From assembly GCA_036563505.1 (NCBI GenBank), contig DATCMH010000006.1, positions 5,696 to 69,695 on the forward strand: a stretch of DNA of 64,000 nucleotides. The letters are read 5' to 3'. The position numbers and the translations under genes are program-made. This DNA comes from DATCMH01 sp036563505. Its GTDB lineage: Bacteria; Pseudomonadota; Alphaproteobacteria; Rhizobiales; Beijerinckiaceae. This document shows positions 1 through 7,363 of the stretch, piece by piece (position 1 is the stretch's first letter; each line of letters begins with the position of its first letter). Below the pieces are notes generated by a model, which saw only the letters and a program-made list of their open reading frames with translations, made no database searches and was not told the origin of the DNA.

Positions 1-17
1 CCGGTCCCGGCCTTCCC

Positions 18-2000
18 TCACCAGGTCGCGCGCATGCCGGCGTAGATCGCCCGGCCTGTGGTGCCGTAGCCGCGCACCTCTTCGAAGCGGGCGTTGGTCA
101 GATTCTCCCCGCGGGCATAAACGGAATAGGTCTCGTCGATCTTGTAGTCGGCGTAGAGATCGAAGCGGGCATAGGGCTGGAGCTTGCCCTTCTGTCCCGG
201 CAGGTCGAAGCGCTCGCCGACGAAGGTCACGCGGGGCTCGAGCGTCAGTCCGGCATAGGGCGTCAAGGCCAGGGCCACGCGCCCCTCGTCCCGCGGCCGC
301 CGCGCCAGTTCGAGCCCGGTCGAGAGATCGATCGCGTTGAGGTGCGTGTAGGCGAGCCTCAGGCGCGCGAAGCCTGGCACGACATCCACGTCGCCCTGGA
401 GTTCGAAGCCGCGGGTACGGGCGCGGGCGACGTTATAGTAGCAGCCGAAGAACTGGGTGGGCTGGCACAGCGACACGTCGCCGGTGAAGTCGATGAGGTT
501 GCGGTAGCGGTTGTGGAAGGCCGTGGCCGACAGCTTCACCCGGCCCTCGAACAGGCTCTGATCGATACCGGCGTCCACACCCCAGGAATGCTCCGGCGCG
601 AGGCTCGGTGTTCCGAACTCGGAATAGAGTTGGAAGAGCGAGGGCGCCTTCCCGCCGGTGCCGACGCTGGCGCGCAGCTTCGTTTCCGTATCCGGGATCT
701 CGTAGGCGAGTGTCGCGCGCCATGTCGCGAACTGCTCGACGCCGCGGACATCGTCGATCCGCCCGCCGAGGGAGAGATGCAGGCGGTCGGCCAGCGTGAT
801 CTGGTGCAAGGCGAAGAGCGAGCGCGTCGTCTGCTCGGCGGTGAAGTCCCGCCGCTGCGCCCGGAGCGTCGGCAGCACCGCACGGGAGAAGCCGTCAGCC
901 TCCTCCCGTTCGACACGGGCGCCGAAAGTGAACTGGCCTAAGCTGCCGAGCTTGAGGTCGCCCTGGTACTCGGCGCCGATGCGCTCGCCCACGAAGGTGG
1001 AATCGGAGCGCGAGACCGACGGCACCCGGCCGAAATAGCTCACGTTCTCGCTCTCCCGCTCGGTGCGGTTAGCGAAGACCGTGACGGTGTTGCGCAGCAG
1101 GCCCCCGAAGCTGTCCGCGATGAGGCGTCCGTAAACGTTGCCGAGGCGGCTCGTGCCGAGCGACGGCGTGTCGGGGTAGCTGCCGAAGGCGGAGTCGAAC
1201 TGGGCGCGGTTGTGGGAATAGCTGCCGCCGAACTCGAGGCGCACCCCGTCCGCCACGTTGAGCCCGAAGCGGGCAGTGAGACCGAGCCGCCGCGCCGCGT
1301 CCGGCTCCAGGCCCCAAGGCACGACGGTAGCGAGACGGGGAATGCGGTAGCCGTAAGCGGAAAAACCCGCCGTCTCGACGCCGGAGAAACCGATCGAGTA
1401 GTCGACCTTGTCGTCGCCACCGGTCAGCCCGCCCCGGACCTCTTTCGTGCCGTAGCTTCCACCCTCGACGGCGAGACTGGCCCGCGGCCGACCGCCGCCG
1501 CGCTTCGTGATGATGTTGATGACGCCGCCCAGCGCGTCCGATCCGTAGAGGGCCGATTGCGGGCCGCGCAGCACCTCGATCCGCTCGATGTCGGCCAGCA
1601 CGAGGGTCGAGAAGTCGAATTCCCGCCCCGTCGAGGACGGGTCGTTGACCCGGATGCCATCGATGAGGACGAGGGTGTGGCGCACGTCGCCGCCGCGGAT
1701 GCGAACCGTCTGAACGCGGCCGGGCCCGCCCGCCTGGGTCAGCGAGACGCCAGGCGATTGGCGCAACAGGTCCGAGACGTCCTTGACGCTGGATTTGGCG
1801 ATCTCCTCAGCCGGGATGACGGTGATGGCCGAGCCGGCCCGCTGGATGGGCTGCGCCGTGCGGTTGGGCGTGACGACGATGTCGGCCGGCGCGCCGCTTC
1901 CGGGCGGTTCCTGCGCCAGCACGGATTTTGCGCCGGCAAACGATGTGGAAAGGGCAATAAGGGATGCCGCCGCCCGGAGGCGGCGCGACGCCGTGACCAT
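18..2000 (-). CDS. btuB: TonB-dependent outer-membrane vitamin B12 receptor
   Basis: Outer-membrane receptor of about 660 residues, inferred to import cobalamin using TonB energy. The N-terminus is a signal peptide (MVTASRRLRAAASL...) ending near VLAQ, followed by a TonB-box-like region and a plug domain with the signatures LIDGIRVNDP and IEVLRGPQSALYGSDALGGVINI. A beta-barrel follows and ends in an aromatic residue (…ATW). I chose the ATG at 2000 because a perfect AGGAGG lies just upstream; the open frame extends further but only into the riboswitch. The cobalamin assignment rests on the cobalamin riboswitch in its leader and the divergent btuF, both visible in the sequence. Repression by adenosylcobalamin is expected. 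The gene is complete. Confidence 0.93.
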   Translation of the reverse strand: MVTASRRLRAAASLIALSTSFAGAKSVLAQEPPGSGAPADIVVTPNRTAQPIQRAGSAITVIPAEEIAKSSVKDVSDLLRQSPGVSLTQAGGPGRVQTVRIRGGDVRHTLVLIDGIRVNDPSSTGREFDFSTLVLADIERIEVLRGPQSALYGSDALGGVINIITKRGGGRPRASLAVEGGSYGTKEVRGGLTGGDDKVDYSIGFSGVETAGFSAYGYRIPRLATVVPWGLEPDAARRLGLTARFGLNVADGVRLEFGGSYSHNRAQFDSAFGSYPDTPSLGTSRLGNVYGRLIADSFGGLLRNTVTVFANRTERESENVSYFGRVPSVSRSDSTFVGERIGAEYQGDLKLGSLGQFTFGARVEREEADGFSRAVLPTLRAQRRDFTAEQTTRSLFALHQITLADRLHLSLGGRIDDVRGVEQFATWRATLAYEIPDTETKLRASVGTGGKAPSLFQLYSEFGTPSLAPEHSWGVDAGIDQSLFEGRVKLSATAFHNRYRNLIDFTGDVSLCQPTQFFGCYYNVARARTRGFELQGDVDVVPGFARLRLAYTHLNAIDLSTGLELARRPRDEGRVALALTPYAGLTLEPRVTFVGERFDLPGQKGKLQPYARFDLYADYKIDETYSVYARGENLTNARFEEVRGYGTTGRAIYAGMRATW

Positions 2001-2044
2001 GAGACCTCCTTCCGCCCCACCGGCGGAGAGATGAGTTGCACCTG

Positions 2045-2216
2045 ACGGTGGCCGGTCTCCTGGCTCGCGGGTCAAAGCTGACGCGATCCGCCTTCCCAAC
2101 CGGGTCCGGTCAGTGGCCGTCTGGATCGCCGCTCGCCGCTTACAGTTGCGGGGGCAGCCCCGGTTTCACACCGGGTTCCCGTTTCACCCCTCGTTCGAGG
2201 GGCACCAACGTCGATC
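2045..2216 (-). promoter_or_regulatory. Cobalamin riboswitch in the btuB leader
   Basis: Read on the minus strand, the leader has the conserved cobalamin-aptamer blocks in order: TTGGTGCCCC, a GGGTGAAACGGGAA segment, GCTGCCCCCGCAACTGTAAG (the B12-box region) and the terminal GCCAGGAGACCGGCC. It ends about 45 nt before the btuB ATG, so ligand binding would probably hide the AGGAGG ribosome site. The block order and near-exact motifs make the identification firm; boundaries are approximate. Confidence 0.95.
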
Positions 2217-2318
2217 GAAGTCGTAGCCCGGCGCGACAGCGGGTCGCAAGCGTAGCCGGGCGCCTGTCGATGGAGCGTTGCGGGAGACAGCCGGACCGTG
2301 GCACAGGGGACACAGCCG

Positions 2319-3152
2319 ATGCGCTCGCTTCCCGCCCTTCTGCCCTGTCTTTTGATGGCGCTCGCGGCTGCGCCTCCCGCTGCTCAGGCGGAGGGGCCGC
2401 GGCGTGTCGTTTCCCTCAACCTGTGCACGGATCAGCTCGCGCTGGCGCTCCTCGACCGTGATCGCATCGCGTCCTTGAGCCCGCTCGCCACTGATCGTCT
2501 TTCTTACTTGCGCGAGAAGGCTTCGGGCCTGCCGCGCAACGCAGGCCGGGGCGAGACGATCCTGCTCACAGGTGCCGACCTTGTGCTGGCCGGTCCCTTC
2601 GAGGCCGGCGCCCGGCGCGACCTGCTGCGCCGCCAGGGTTTCGAAGTGATGGTGGTCGGCCTGTGGACGCGCCTCGACGAGGGCCGGGCGCACGTGCGGG
2701 CCTTCGCGAAGCGGCTCGGGATCGAGGCACGCGGCGAGGCGCTTCTCGCGGCAATCGACGGGGCGCTGGAGCGCAGCCGAGGCATCGCCCCTCCCCGCAG
2801 CGTTCTCGTCCTGCAACGGCGCGGCTACACGCCGGGCGACACCACGATCCTCGACGAACTCCTGCGGCACATGGGGCTCGCGCCCATCACCGTCGCGATG
2901 GGCGTGCCGCATGGGGGCACGGTGGCGCTGGAGCGCCTCGTCGCGAACCCGCCGGACTACATTTTGACGGGGTCGGGCCACCGCGGGGTCGTCGACCAGG
3001 GGACGGCGTTCCTCGCTCATCCGGCGCTGGCCCGGGTCGTACCGCCCGAGCGGCGCCTCGTGCTCGCCGACGACCTCACCATCTGCGGTGGACCGTCGAC
3101 GCCGGCCGCGATCGACGCGCTCGCGGCGGAGATCCGCGCCAAGGTGCGATGA
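2319..3152 (+). CDS. btuF: Periplasmic cobalamin-binding protein (BtuF-like)
   Basis: Substrate-binding protein of the ABC B12 uptake route, about 277 residues. A cleavable signal peptide (MRSLPALLPCLLMALAAAPPAAQA) precedes the periplasmic-binding core, which begins RRVVSLNLCTDQLAL and is typical of BtuF/FepB-type proteins of the helical-backbone class. I prefer the ATG at 2319, which has AGGGGA eight bases upstream; a GTG at 2298 would add seven residues. It is transcribed divergently from btuB. No permease (BtuC) or ATPase (BtuD) gene is in the window, so the transporter must be completed elsewhere. Only btuB has a visible riboswitch. Confidence 0.85.
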   Translation: MRSLPALLPCLLMALAAAPPAAQAEGPRRVVSLNLCTDQLALALLDRDRIASLSPLATDRLSYLREKASGLPRNAGRGETILLTGADLVLAGPFEAGARRDLLRRQGFEVMVVGLWTRLDEGRAHVRAFAKRLGIEARGEALLAAIDGALERSRGIAPPRSVLVLQRRGYTPGDTTILDELLRHMGLAPITVAMGVPHGGTVALERLVANPPDYILTGSGHRGVVDQGTAFLAHPALARVVPPERRLVLADDLTICGGPSTPAAIDALAAEIRAKVR

Positions 3153-3307
3153 TGGTAAAAAGAGGTACCGGACCGGCGGTCTTCACCGACGGGCGAGGGG
3201 GGCTGAACACCGTCGGGCGACCAGCCGGTCCGGCCACGGTTGAGCTAGGAACCGGATCGCTCCGGATCAACCGTTACCGAGACTTGATCAGAGCCGGCGC
3301 ATGCGCG

Positions 3308-3325
3308 ATGTGCGCCAGCGCACAT
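3308..3325. promoter_or_regulatory. 18-bp palindrome upstream of aminotransferase
   Basis: ATGTGCGC-CA-GCGCACAT is a perfect 8-bp inverted repeat with a 2-bp centre, about 85 bases before the aminotransferase start, in the 257-bp gap after btuF. It could be an operator or a short hairpin. Nothing else was recognised in this gap. Confidence 0.3.
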
Positions 3326-3409
3326 GACGCTCTGCGAGCGAGGTATTGGGCGCCCCCGTCCGACCGTGCTAGGGCCAGGCGCGTCGAACGACGCAGCGGA
3401 CGCTTTTCC

Positions 3410-4564
3410 ATGAACCCGGTCTTCGCCAATCTGCCCACCACGGTCTTCGAGGCGATGTCGCGCCTCGCCCGCGAGACGGGCGCGGTCAATCTCGGCCAGG
3501 GTTTTCCCGACGATCCCGGGCCGGAGGACGTGCGGCGCAAGGCGGCCGAGGCCGTGGTGTCGGGCTGGAACCAGTACCCGCCGATGATGGGCTTGCCCGA
3601 ACTGCGCGGCGCGATCGCGGCCCACTACGCCCATTGGCAGGGCGTCCAGCTCGACCCGGAGACGGAGGTGATGGTGACCTCGGGCGCGACGGAGGCGCTC
3701 GCCGGCGCCCTCTTTGCCCTCATCGAGCCGGGCGACGAGGTCGTGCTCTTCGAGCCGATGTACGATGCCTACCTGCCTCTCGTGCGCCGGGCGGGCGGCG
3801 TCCCGCGCTTCGTCACGTTGCAGCCGCCGACCTTCCGCCTGACGGAGGAGGCCCTGGCCCAAGCCTTCTCCGAGCGCACCAAAGTTGTCCTGTTCAACAA
3901 CCCGCTGAATCCGACCGCCACGATCTTCCCCGACGAGGACCTCGCGCTGCTAGCCTCCTTCTGCCAACGCTTCGACGCGGTGGCGCTTTGCGACGAGGTT
4001 TGGGAGCATATCGTGTTCGACGGACTTCGGCACCGGCCGCTGATGGCTCTATCCGGCATGCGCGAGCGGACGGTGAAGGTCGGCTCGGCGGGCAAGATCT
4101 TCAACCTCACGGGCTGGAAGGTGGGCTTCGTCTGCGCCGCGCCGGAGCTCATGAAGGTTCTGGCCAAGGCGCACCAGTTCCTCACCTTCACGACGCCGCC
4201 GAACCTGCAGGCTGCGGTGGCCTACGGCCTCGCGAAGGACGACGCCTACTTCGAGGGCCTGCGCACGGAGCTTGCCCGCAGCCGCGACCGCTTCACGGCG
4301 GGGCTCGAAGAGCTCGGCTTCAGCGTCATCCCGAGCCAGGGCACCTACTTCCTCAACATCGACATCGCGCCCTTAGGCGAGACGGACGATGCCGCCTTCT
4401 GCCGCCGCCTCGTTCTCGATCACGGCGTGGCGGCGATCCCGGTCAGCGCCTTCTACGCGGAGGGCGCGGTGCGCAATGTCGTGCGCTTCTGCTTCGCCAA
4501 GCGCGATGCCACCCTCGACGCGGCGCTGGAGCGTCTCGCCGCGGTTGTGCGTCGGGCGGCTTGA
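3410..4564 (+). CDS. PLP-dependent class I/II aminotransferase
   Basis: Fold-type I aminotransferase of 384 residues. Visible signatures are the N-terminal VNLGQGFPDDPGP, the NNPLNPTA turn that binds the substrate carboxylate region, the cofactor aspartate in CDEVWEHIVFD, and the Schiff-base lysine in SAGKIFNLTGWKVGF. The last motif is typical of the kynurenine/methionine (YbdL-like) aminotransferase group. The open frame extends far upstream inside btuF, but the ATG at 3410 starts at the usual family position. The exact amino-donor specificity cannot be read from sequence. It stands alone, with a convergent hydrolase gene downstream. Confidence 0.85.
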   Translation: MNPVFANLPTTVFEAMSRLARETGAVNLGQGFPDDPGPEDVRRKAAEAVVSGWNQYPPMMGLPELRGAIAAHYAHWQGVQLDPETEVMVTSGATEALAGALFALIEPGDEVVLFEPMYDAYLPLVRRAGGVPRFVTLQPPTFRLTEEALAQAFSERTKVVLFNNPLNPTATIFPDEDLALLASFCQRFDAVALCDEVWEHIVFDGLRHRPLMALSGMRERTVKVGSAGKIFNLTGWKVGFVCAAPELMKVLAKAHQFLTFTTPPNLQAAVAYGLAKDDAYFEGLRTELARSRDRFTAGLEELGFSVIPSQGTYFLNIDIAPLGETDDAAFCRRLVLDHGVAAIPVSAFYAEGAVRNVVRFCFAKRDATLDAALERLAAVVRRAA

Positions 4565-4603
4565 GCGGAAGCCGCTCTCCTGTTGTCGGCCGGAGCGCGA
4601 AAC

Positions 4604-5488
4604 TCACCATTCGACCGATGCGAAGGAGACGGACGGCTCGCTACGGATGAACTCTCGGATCGTGCCGAACACCCGCTCCGGATCGTCGCCGTAGATGTCA
4701 TGACCGCAGTGACTGAGCCGCTCGAAGCGCAGCAGCTGGGCAGGGATCGCTGCGGCGGTGTCCTCAGCGAGCGGCAAGGGCACGATCGGATCATGCGCGC
4801 CTGCCATAAAGAGCACGGGGCAGCGCAGCGTCGTGAGGCCGGCCCGGAAGTCGAAGCGTCCGTGCTCGTTCTTCGGGCCGTTGAAGTGCAGAGCCACCTC
4901 CGTGCGCATGATGACGCGCGAGAAATCTGCCGGCGGGCGGTCGCGGCGATGCCGGTAGTAGGGCACGCAGGTCGCGAGATAGCGCGCCCGTCCCTCCGCA
5001 GTCGGGTTCATCCAGTAGCTCTCGGCCACCGCGCCGACCTCCGGACCGCCGACGCGGGTGAACGTCCTGAAAATGGTCGGGAAGTCGATCCTGGCTGCCG
5101 TGCTGAGCAGGATGAGCTTGCCGGGATGATCGGGGTAGCGCGTGGCATAGGCTTGCGCCACGAACCCTCCGAAGGAATGGCCACAGACGATGGGGCGCAC
5201 GAGGCCGAGCGCGTCGCACAGGCCTTTCACATCGTCCGCCCATTGGGCAAGGGTCCAGGTCGCGGGGTCGTCACCCTCGCTGCGACCATTGCCGCGATGA
5301 TCGTAGACAATGACCTGAGCGACGTCGTTCAAGGTCGCGAAGGCCTCCTTGAAGGCGGTGTGGTCAAAGCCCGGACCGCCGTGCAGCATGACAAGGGTCG
5401 GCTTCTCGCGCATCGCATCGCCGTCCGACACGAGGCCGTAATTCGCGACGTCCACGAAGAGCCGCACGCCGTTGACCTGGATCAGCAT
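4604..5488 (-). CDS. Alpha/beta hydrolase, proline-iminopeptidase-like (S33)
   Basis: Cytosolic alpha/beta-hydrolase of about 294 residues. The oxyanion-hole motif HGGPG and the nucleophile elbow GHSFGG are intact. The acid is probably the Asp in GAHDPIVPLP and the histidine lies in LSHCGHDIYGDDP, giving a complete triad. HGGPG is characteristic of prolyl iminopeptidases (family S33), but related amidases and ester hydrolases share it, so the substrate is unknown. I took MLIQVNGVRLFV as the start; the open frame upstream to 5536 has no family match I recognise. Confidence 0.8.
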   Translation of the reverse strand: MLIQVNGVRLFVDVANYGLVSDGDAMREKPTLVMLHGGPGFDHTAFKEAFATLNDVAQVIVYDHRGNGRSEGDDPATWTLAQWADDVKGLCDALGLVRPIVCGHSFGGFVAQAYATRYPDHPGKLILLSTAARIDFPTIFRTFTRVGGPEVGAVAESYWMNPTAEGRARYLATCVPYYRHRRDRPPADFSRVIMRTEVALHFNGPKNEHGRFDFRAGLTTLRCPVLFMAGAHDPIVPLPLAEDTAAAIPAQLLRFERLSHCGHDIYGDDPERVFGTIREFIRSEPSVSFASVEW

Positions 5489-5569
5489 GAGGGGCTCCTG
5501 AATGCCTGTGGCCTGCCACGCAGCGGACGTTGGCACCGCAGCGGCGACGCTTGGACGGGAACGCGAATT

Positions 5570-6199
5570 TTACAATCCCAACACTCCGAGGCGGCGCAGG
5601 ACGGCCAGCAGTTCGAGCAAGGGCAGGCCGAGGATCGTGGCGTGCTGGCCCTCGACGCGCTCGAAGAGGTGCAGCCCGAGACTTTCGATCTGGTAGGCGC
5701 CGACGCTGCGGGTTGCGGCGTCCCCGGCGAGAGCGAGGTAGAGCGCGACCGCGTCGTCATCGAGCGCGCGCATGGTCAGGCGGGTTTCGTCTGAGACCGC
5801 GGCGAGGAGTGAGCCGCCCCGGGCGAGGACCGCCGCCGCGGTGAGGCGGTGCGCGCGGCCCTGCAACCGTCCGATCTGGGCACGGGCAGCCTCCCGGTCG
5901 GGGGGCGTGTGGAGGATCTCGCCGTCGAGATCGAGCACCTGGTCGGCGCCGAGCACGAGGCGGTCCGGCCGTCGCCGGCTGACGGCCAGGGCCTTCTCCG
6001 CCGCGAGCCGTTGAGCGAGCAATTCCGACGCCGCACCCGCGAGTTCGGGGAGAGCTTCCACCGCCCGCTCGTCGACGCCCGGCGCCTCGGCCTCGACCGG
6101 AATCGCCACCGCCGCCAGCAGCGCCCGGCGGGTCGGGCTCGTGGAGGCGAGGAGCAGGGGCGCCGGTTCGCGCCAGAGCGAGGCGACCGCGTCCGTCAC
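5570..6199 (-). CDS. maf: Maf-like nucleoside triphosphate pyrophosphatase
   Basis: Maf/Ham1-fold house-cleaning pyrophosphatase of 209 residues, which hydrolyses non-canonical or methylated NTPs. Seen: the N-terminal LLLASTSPTRRALL motif, VLGADQVLDLDG and SVGAYQIESLGLHLFERVEG, all family hallmarks. The start is a GTG at 6199 whose TGA overlap with ppsR (GTGA) indicates translational coupling; the longer open frame above it is a shadow of ppsR. In many alphaproteobacteria maf is followed by aroE-coaE-dnaQ; here those genes lie across the origin, so maf is the last gene of a two-gene leftward operon. Confidence 0.92.
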   Translation of the reverse strand: MTDAVASLWREPAPLLLASTSPTRRALLAAVAIPVEAEAPGVDERAVEALPELAGAASELLAQRLAAEKALAVSRRRPDRLVLGADQVLDLDGEILHTPPDREAARAQIGRLQGRAHRLTAAAVLARGGSLLAAVSDETRLTMRALDDDAVALYLALAGDAATRSVGAYQIESLGLHLFERVEGQHATILGLPLLELLAVLRRLGVLGL

Positions 6200-7026
6200 G
6201 TCGCGATGAACTTGAGCCGGTGGTCCCGGTAGAGGTCGACGATGGCCGCGGCGGTCTCCTCGATTGAGCGGCGGGTCACGTCGATCACCGGCCAGCCGCG
6301 GCGGGCGAAGAGGCGGCGGGACTGGGCGATCTCCTCCGCCACCCGGTCGCGGTCGACGTAATCCGTGTCGTCGTCCGCTTTGAGGGACAGGAGCCGGTTC
6401 TGGCGGATCTGGACGATGCGCTCGGGCGTCGCGAGGAGGCCGACGATGAGGGGGCGCCGCGCCCGCTCGAGCTTCTCCGGCACGGGCACGCCGGGCACGA
6501 GGGGGACGTTGGCCGTCTTGAGCCCGCGATTGGCGAGGTAGATGGCGGTGGGCGTCTTCGAGGAGCGGCTGACGCCCACCAGAACCACCTCCGCCTCCTC
6601 GATGTCGTCGGGCAGCTGCCCGTCGTCGTGCAGGAGCGTGAAGTTCATCGCGTCGATGCGCCGGAAATACTCCGCGTTGAGCATGTGCTGCGCGCCCGGA
6701 CGCGCCGTCGAATGGGCGCCGAGATAGCCCTGGAACAGGGAATGGACGGGAGCGAGCACGGACAGGTGCGGCGAGCCGCAATCGCGGCAGGCCTCCTCGA
6801 GGCGGGAGGCGAGGGGCGCCTCGACGAGGGTGTAGAGCACGATGCCCGGCGCCGCCTCGATCTCGGCGATGACCCGCTCCAACTGCGCGGGCGACCGCAC
6901 GAGAGGGTAGACGTGCTCGATCGCCGAGACGCCCTCGTACTGGGCCGCCGCGGCCCGGGCGACGGCGATCAAGGTCTCGCCGGTCGAGTCGGAGACGAGG
7001 TGAAGGTGGAAGTAGCTGCGGCCCAA
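6196..7026 (-). CDS. ppsR: Pyruvate, phosphate dikinase regulatory kinase/phosphorylase
   Basis: Bifunctional serine/threonine kinase and phosphorylase of the DUF299/PPSR family, about 276 residues, which switches pyruvate phosphate dikinase (or PEP synthase) on and off. The conserved N-terminus SYFHLHLVSDSTGETL and the P-loop-like GVSRSSKTPTAIYLANRG are present. The start is uncertain: a TTG at 7026 gives the usual family length, and the frame stays open to 7179 without family similarity. It is transcribed away from the predicted origin and is the first gene on that side. This is the position of the RP001-type gene next to oriC in other alphaproteobacteria. Confidence 0.9.
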   Translation of the reverse strand: MGRSYFHLHLVSDSTGETLIAVARAAAAQYEGVSAIEHVYPLVRSPAQLERVIAEIEAAPGIVLYTLVEAPLASRLEEACRDCGSPHLSVLAPVHSLFQGYLGAHSTARPGAQHMLNAEYFRRIDAMNFTLLHDDGQLPDDIEEAEVVLVGVSRSSKTPTAIYLANRGLKTANVPLVPGVPVPEKLERARRPLIVGLLATPERIVQIRQNRLLSLKADDDTDYVDRDRVAEEIAQSRRLFARRGWPVIDVTRRSIEETAAAIVDLYRDHRLKFIAT

Positions 7027-7073
7027 AACGCGATGACCTTGGCCGCGAGCGGCCGGGACAAGGAGTCGATGAG

Positions 7074-7082
7074 TGTGGATAA
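7074..7082 (-). promoter_or_regulatory. DnaA box (perfect consensus)
   Basis: TGTGGATAA on the plus strand is the exact complement of the high-affinity DnaA box TTATCCACA. It lies 47 bp upstream of the ppsR start, inside the predicted origin. Confidence 0.85.
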
Positions 7083-7224
7083 AACGAAGGCTCCGACGGG
7101 TCCAGGGCGGGCGGGCCCTGATTCGTCGACTCCTCGAGTCACAGGCCTGCGGAGTCGGGAGAGTGGATTCGCAGCCCATGTGAGAATCGCCGCTCGGCAG
7201 CCGGCCGCCGTCCCGAAGCGGGGG

Positions 7225-7239
7225 TTAACTCCTCGTTAA
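7225..7239. promoter_or_regulatory. CtrA box 1 in oriC
   Basis: TTAA-CTCCTCG-TTAA matches the CtrA consensus TTAA-N7-TTAA exactly. CtrA sites in the Caulobacter origin repress initiation. Confidence 0.8.
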
Positions 7240-7242
7240 ACC

Positions 7243-7257
7243 TTAACCTCTCGTTAA
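7243..7257. promoter_or_regulatory. CtrA box 2 in oriC
   Basis: TTAA-CCTCTCG-TTAA is a second exact TTAA-N7-TTAA match, 18 bp from the first, so two CtrA dimers would sit nearly in phase on the same DNA face. Confidence 0.8.
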
Positions 7258-7363
7258 GGTCTGCGGCCGCTTCAAGGCCAAGCTTGCGCCTCGCGCCCTG
7301 TGGACCTCCTGTGGACGCGGTTGCGGCCAAACGATTCAGCCCCCAAGAGGAGAAACAGATTCT

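Larger units (their letters stand above)
7027..7363. other. Predicted chromosomal replication origin (oriC) between ppsR and hemE
   Basis: This 337-bp gap separates divergent ppsR and hemE, the documented origin location in Caulobacter and Rickettsia. It contains a perfect DnaA box, two TGTGGA half-matches 11 bp apart (7299-7304, 7310-7315), two perfect CtrA-type boxes, ten GANTC methylation sites between 7063 and 7370, a GGCCGC-GA-GCGGCC hairpin at 7041-7054, and a locally TTAA-rich strip at 7225-7257. The flanking genes diverge. The location is established knowledge, the motifs are seen, and origin activity is inferred. Confidence 0.85.

Noticed and set aside
1212..2045. 277-codon plus-strand frame over btuB
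   Set aside because: Antisense to a clear receptor gene, with no family features.
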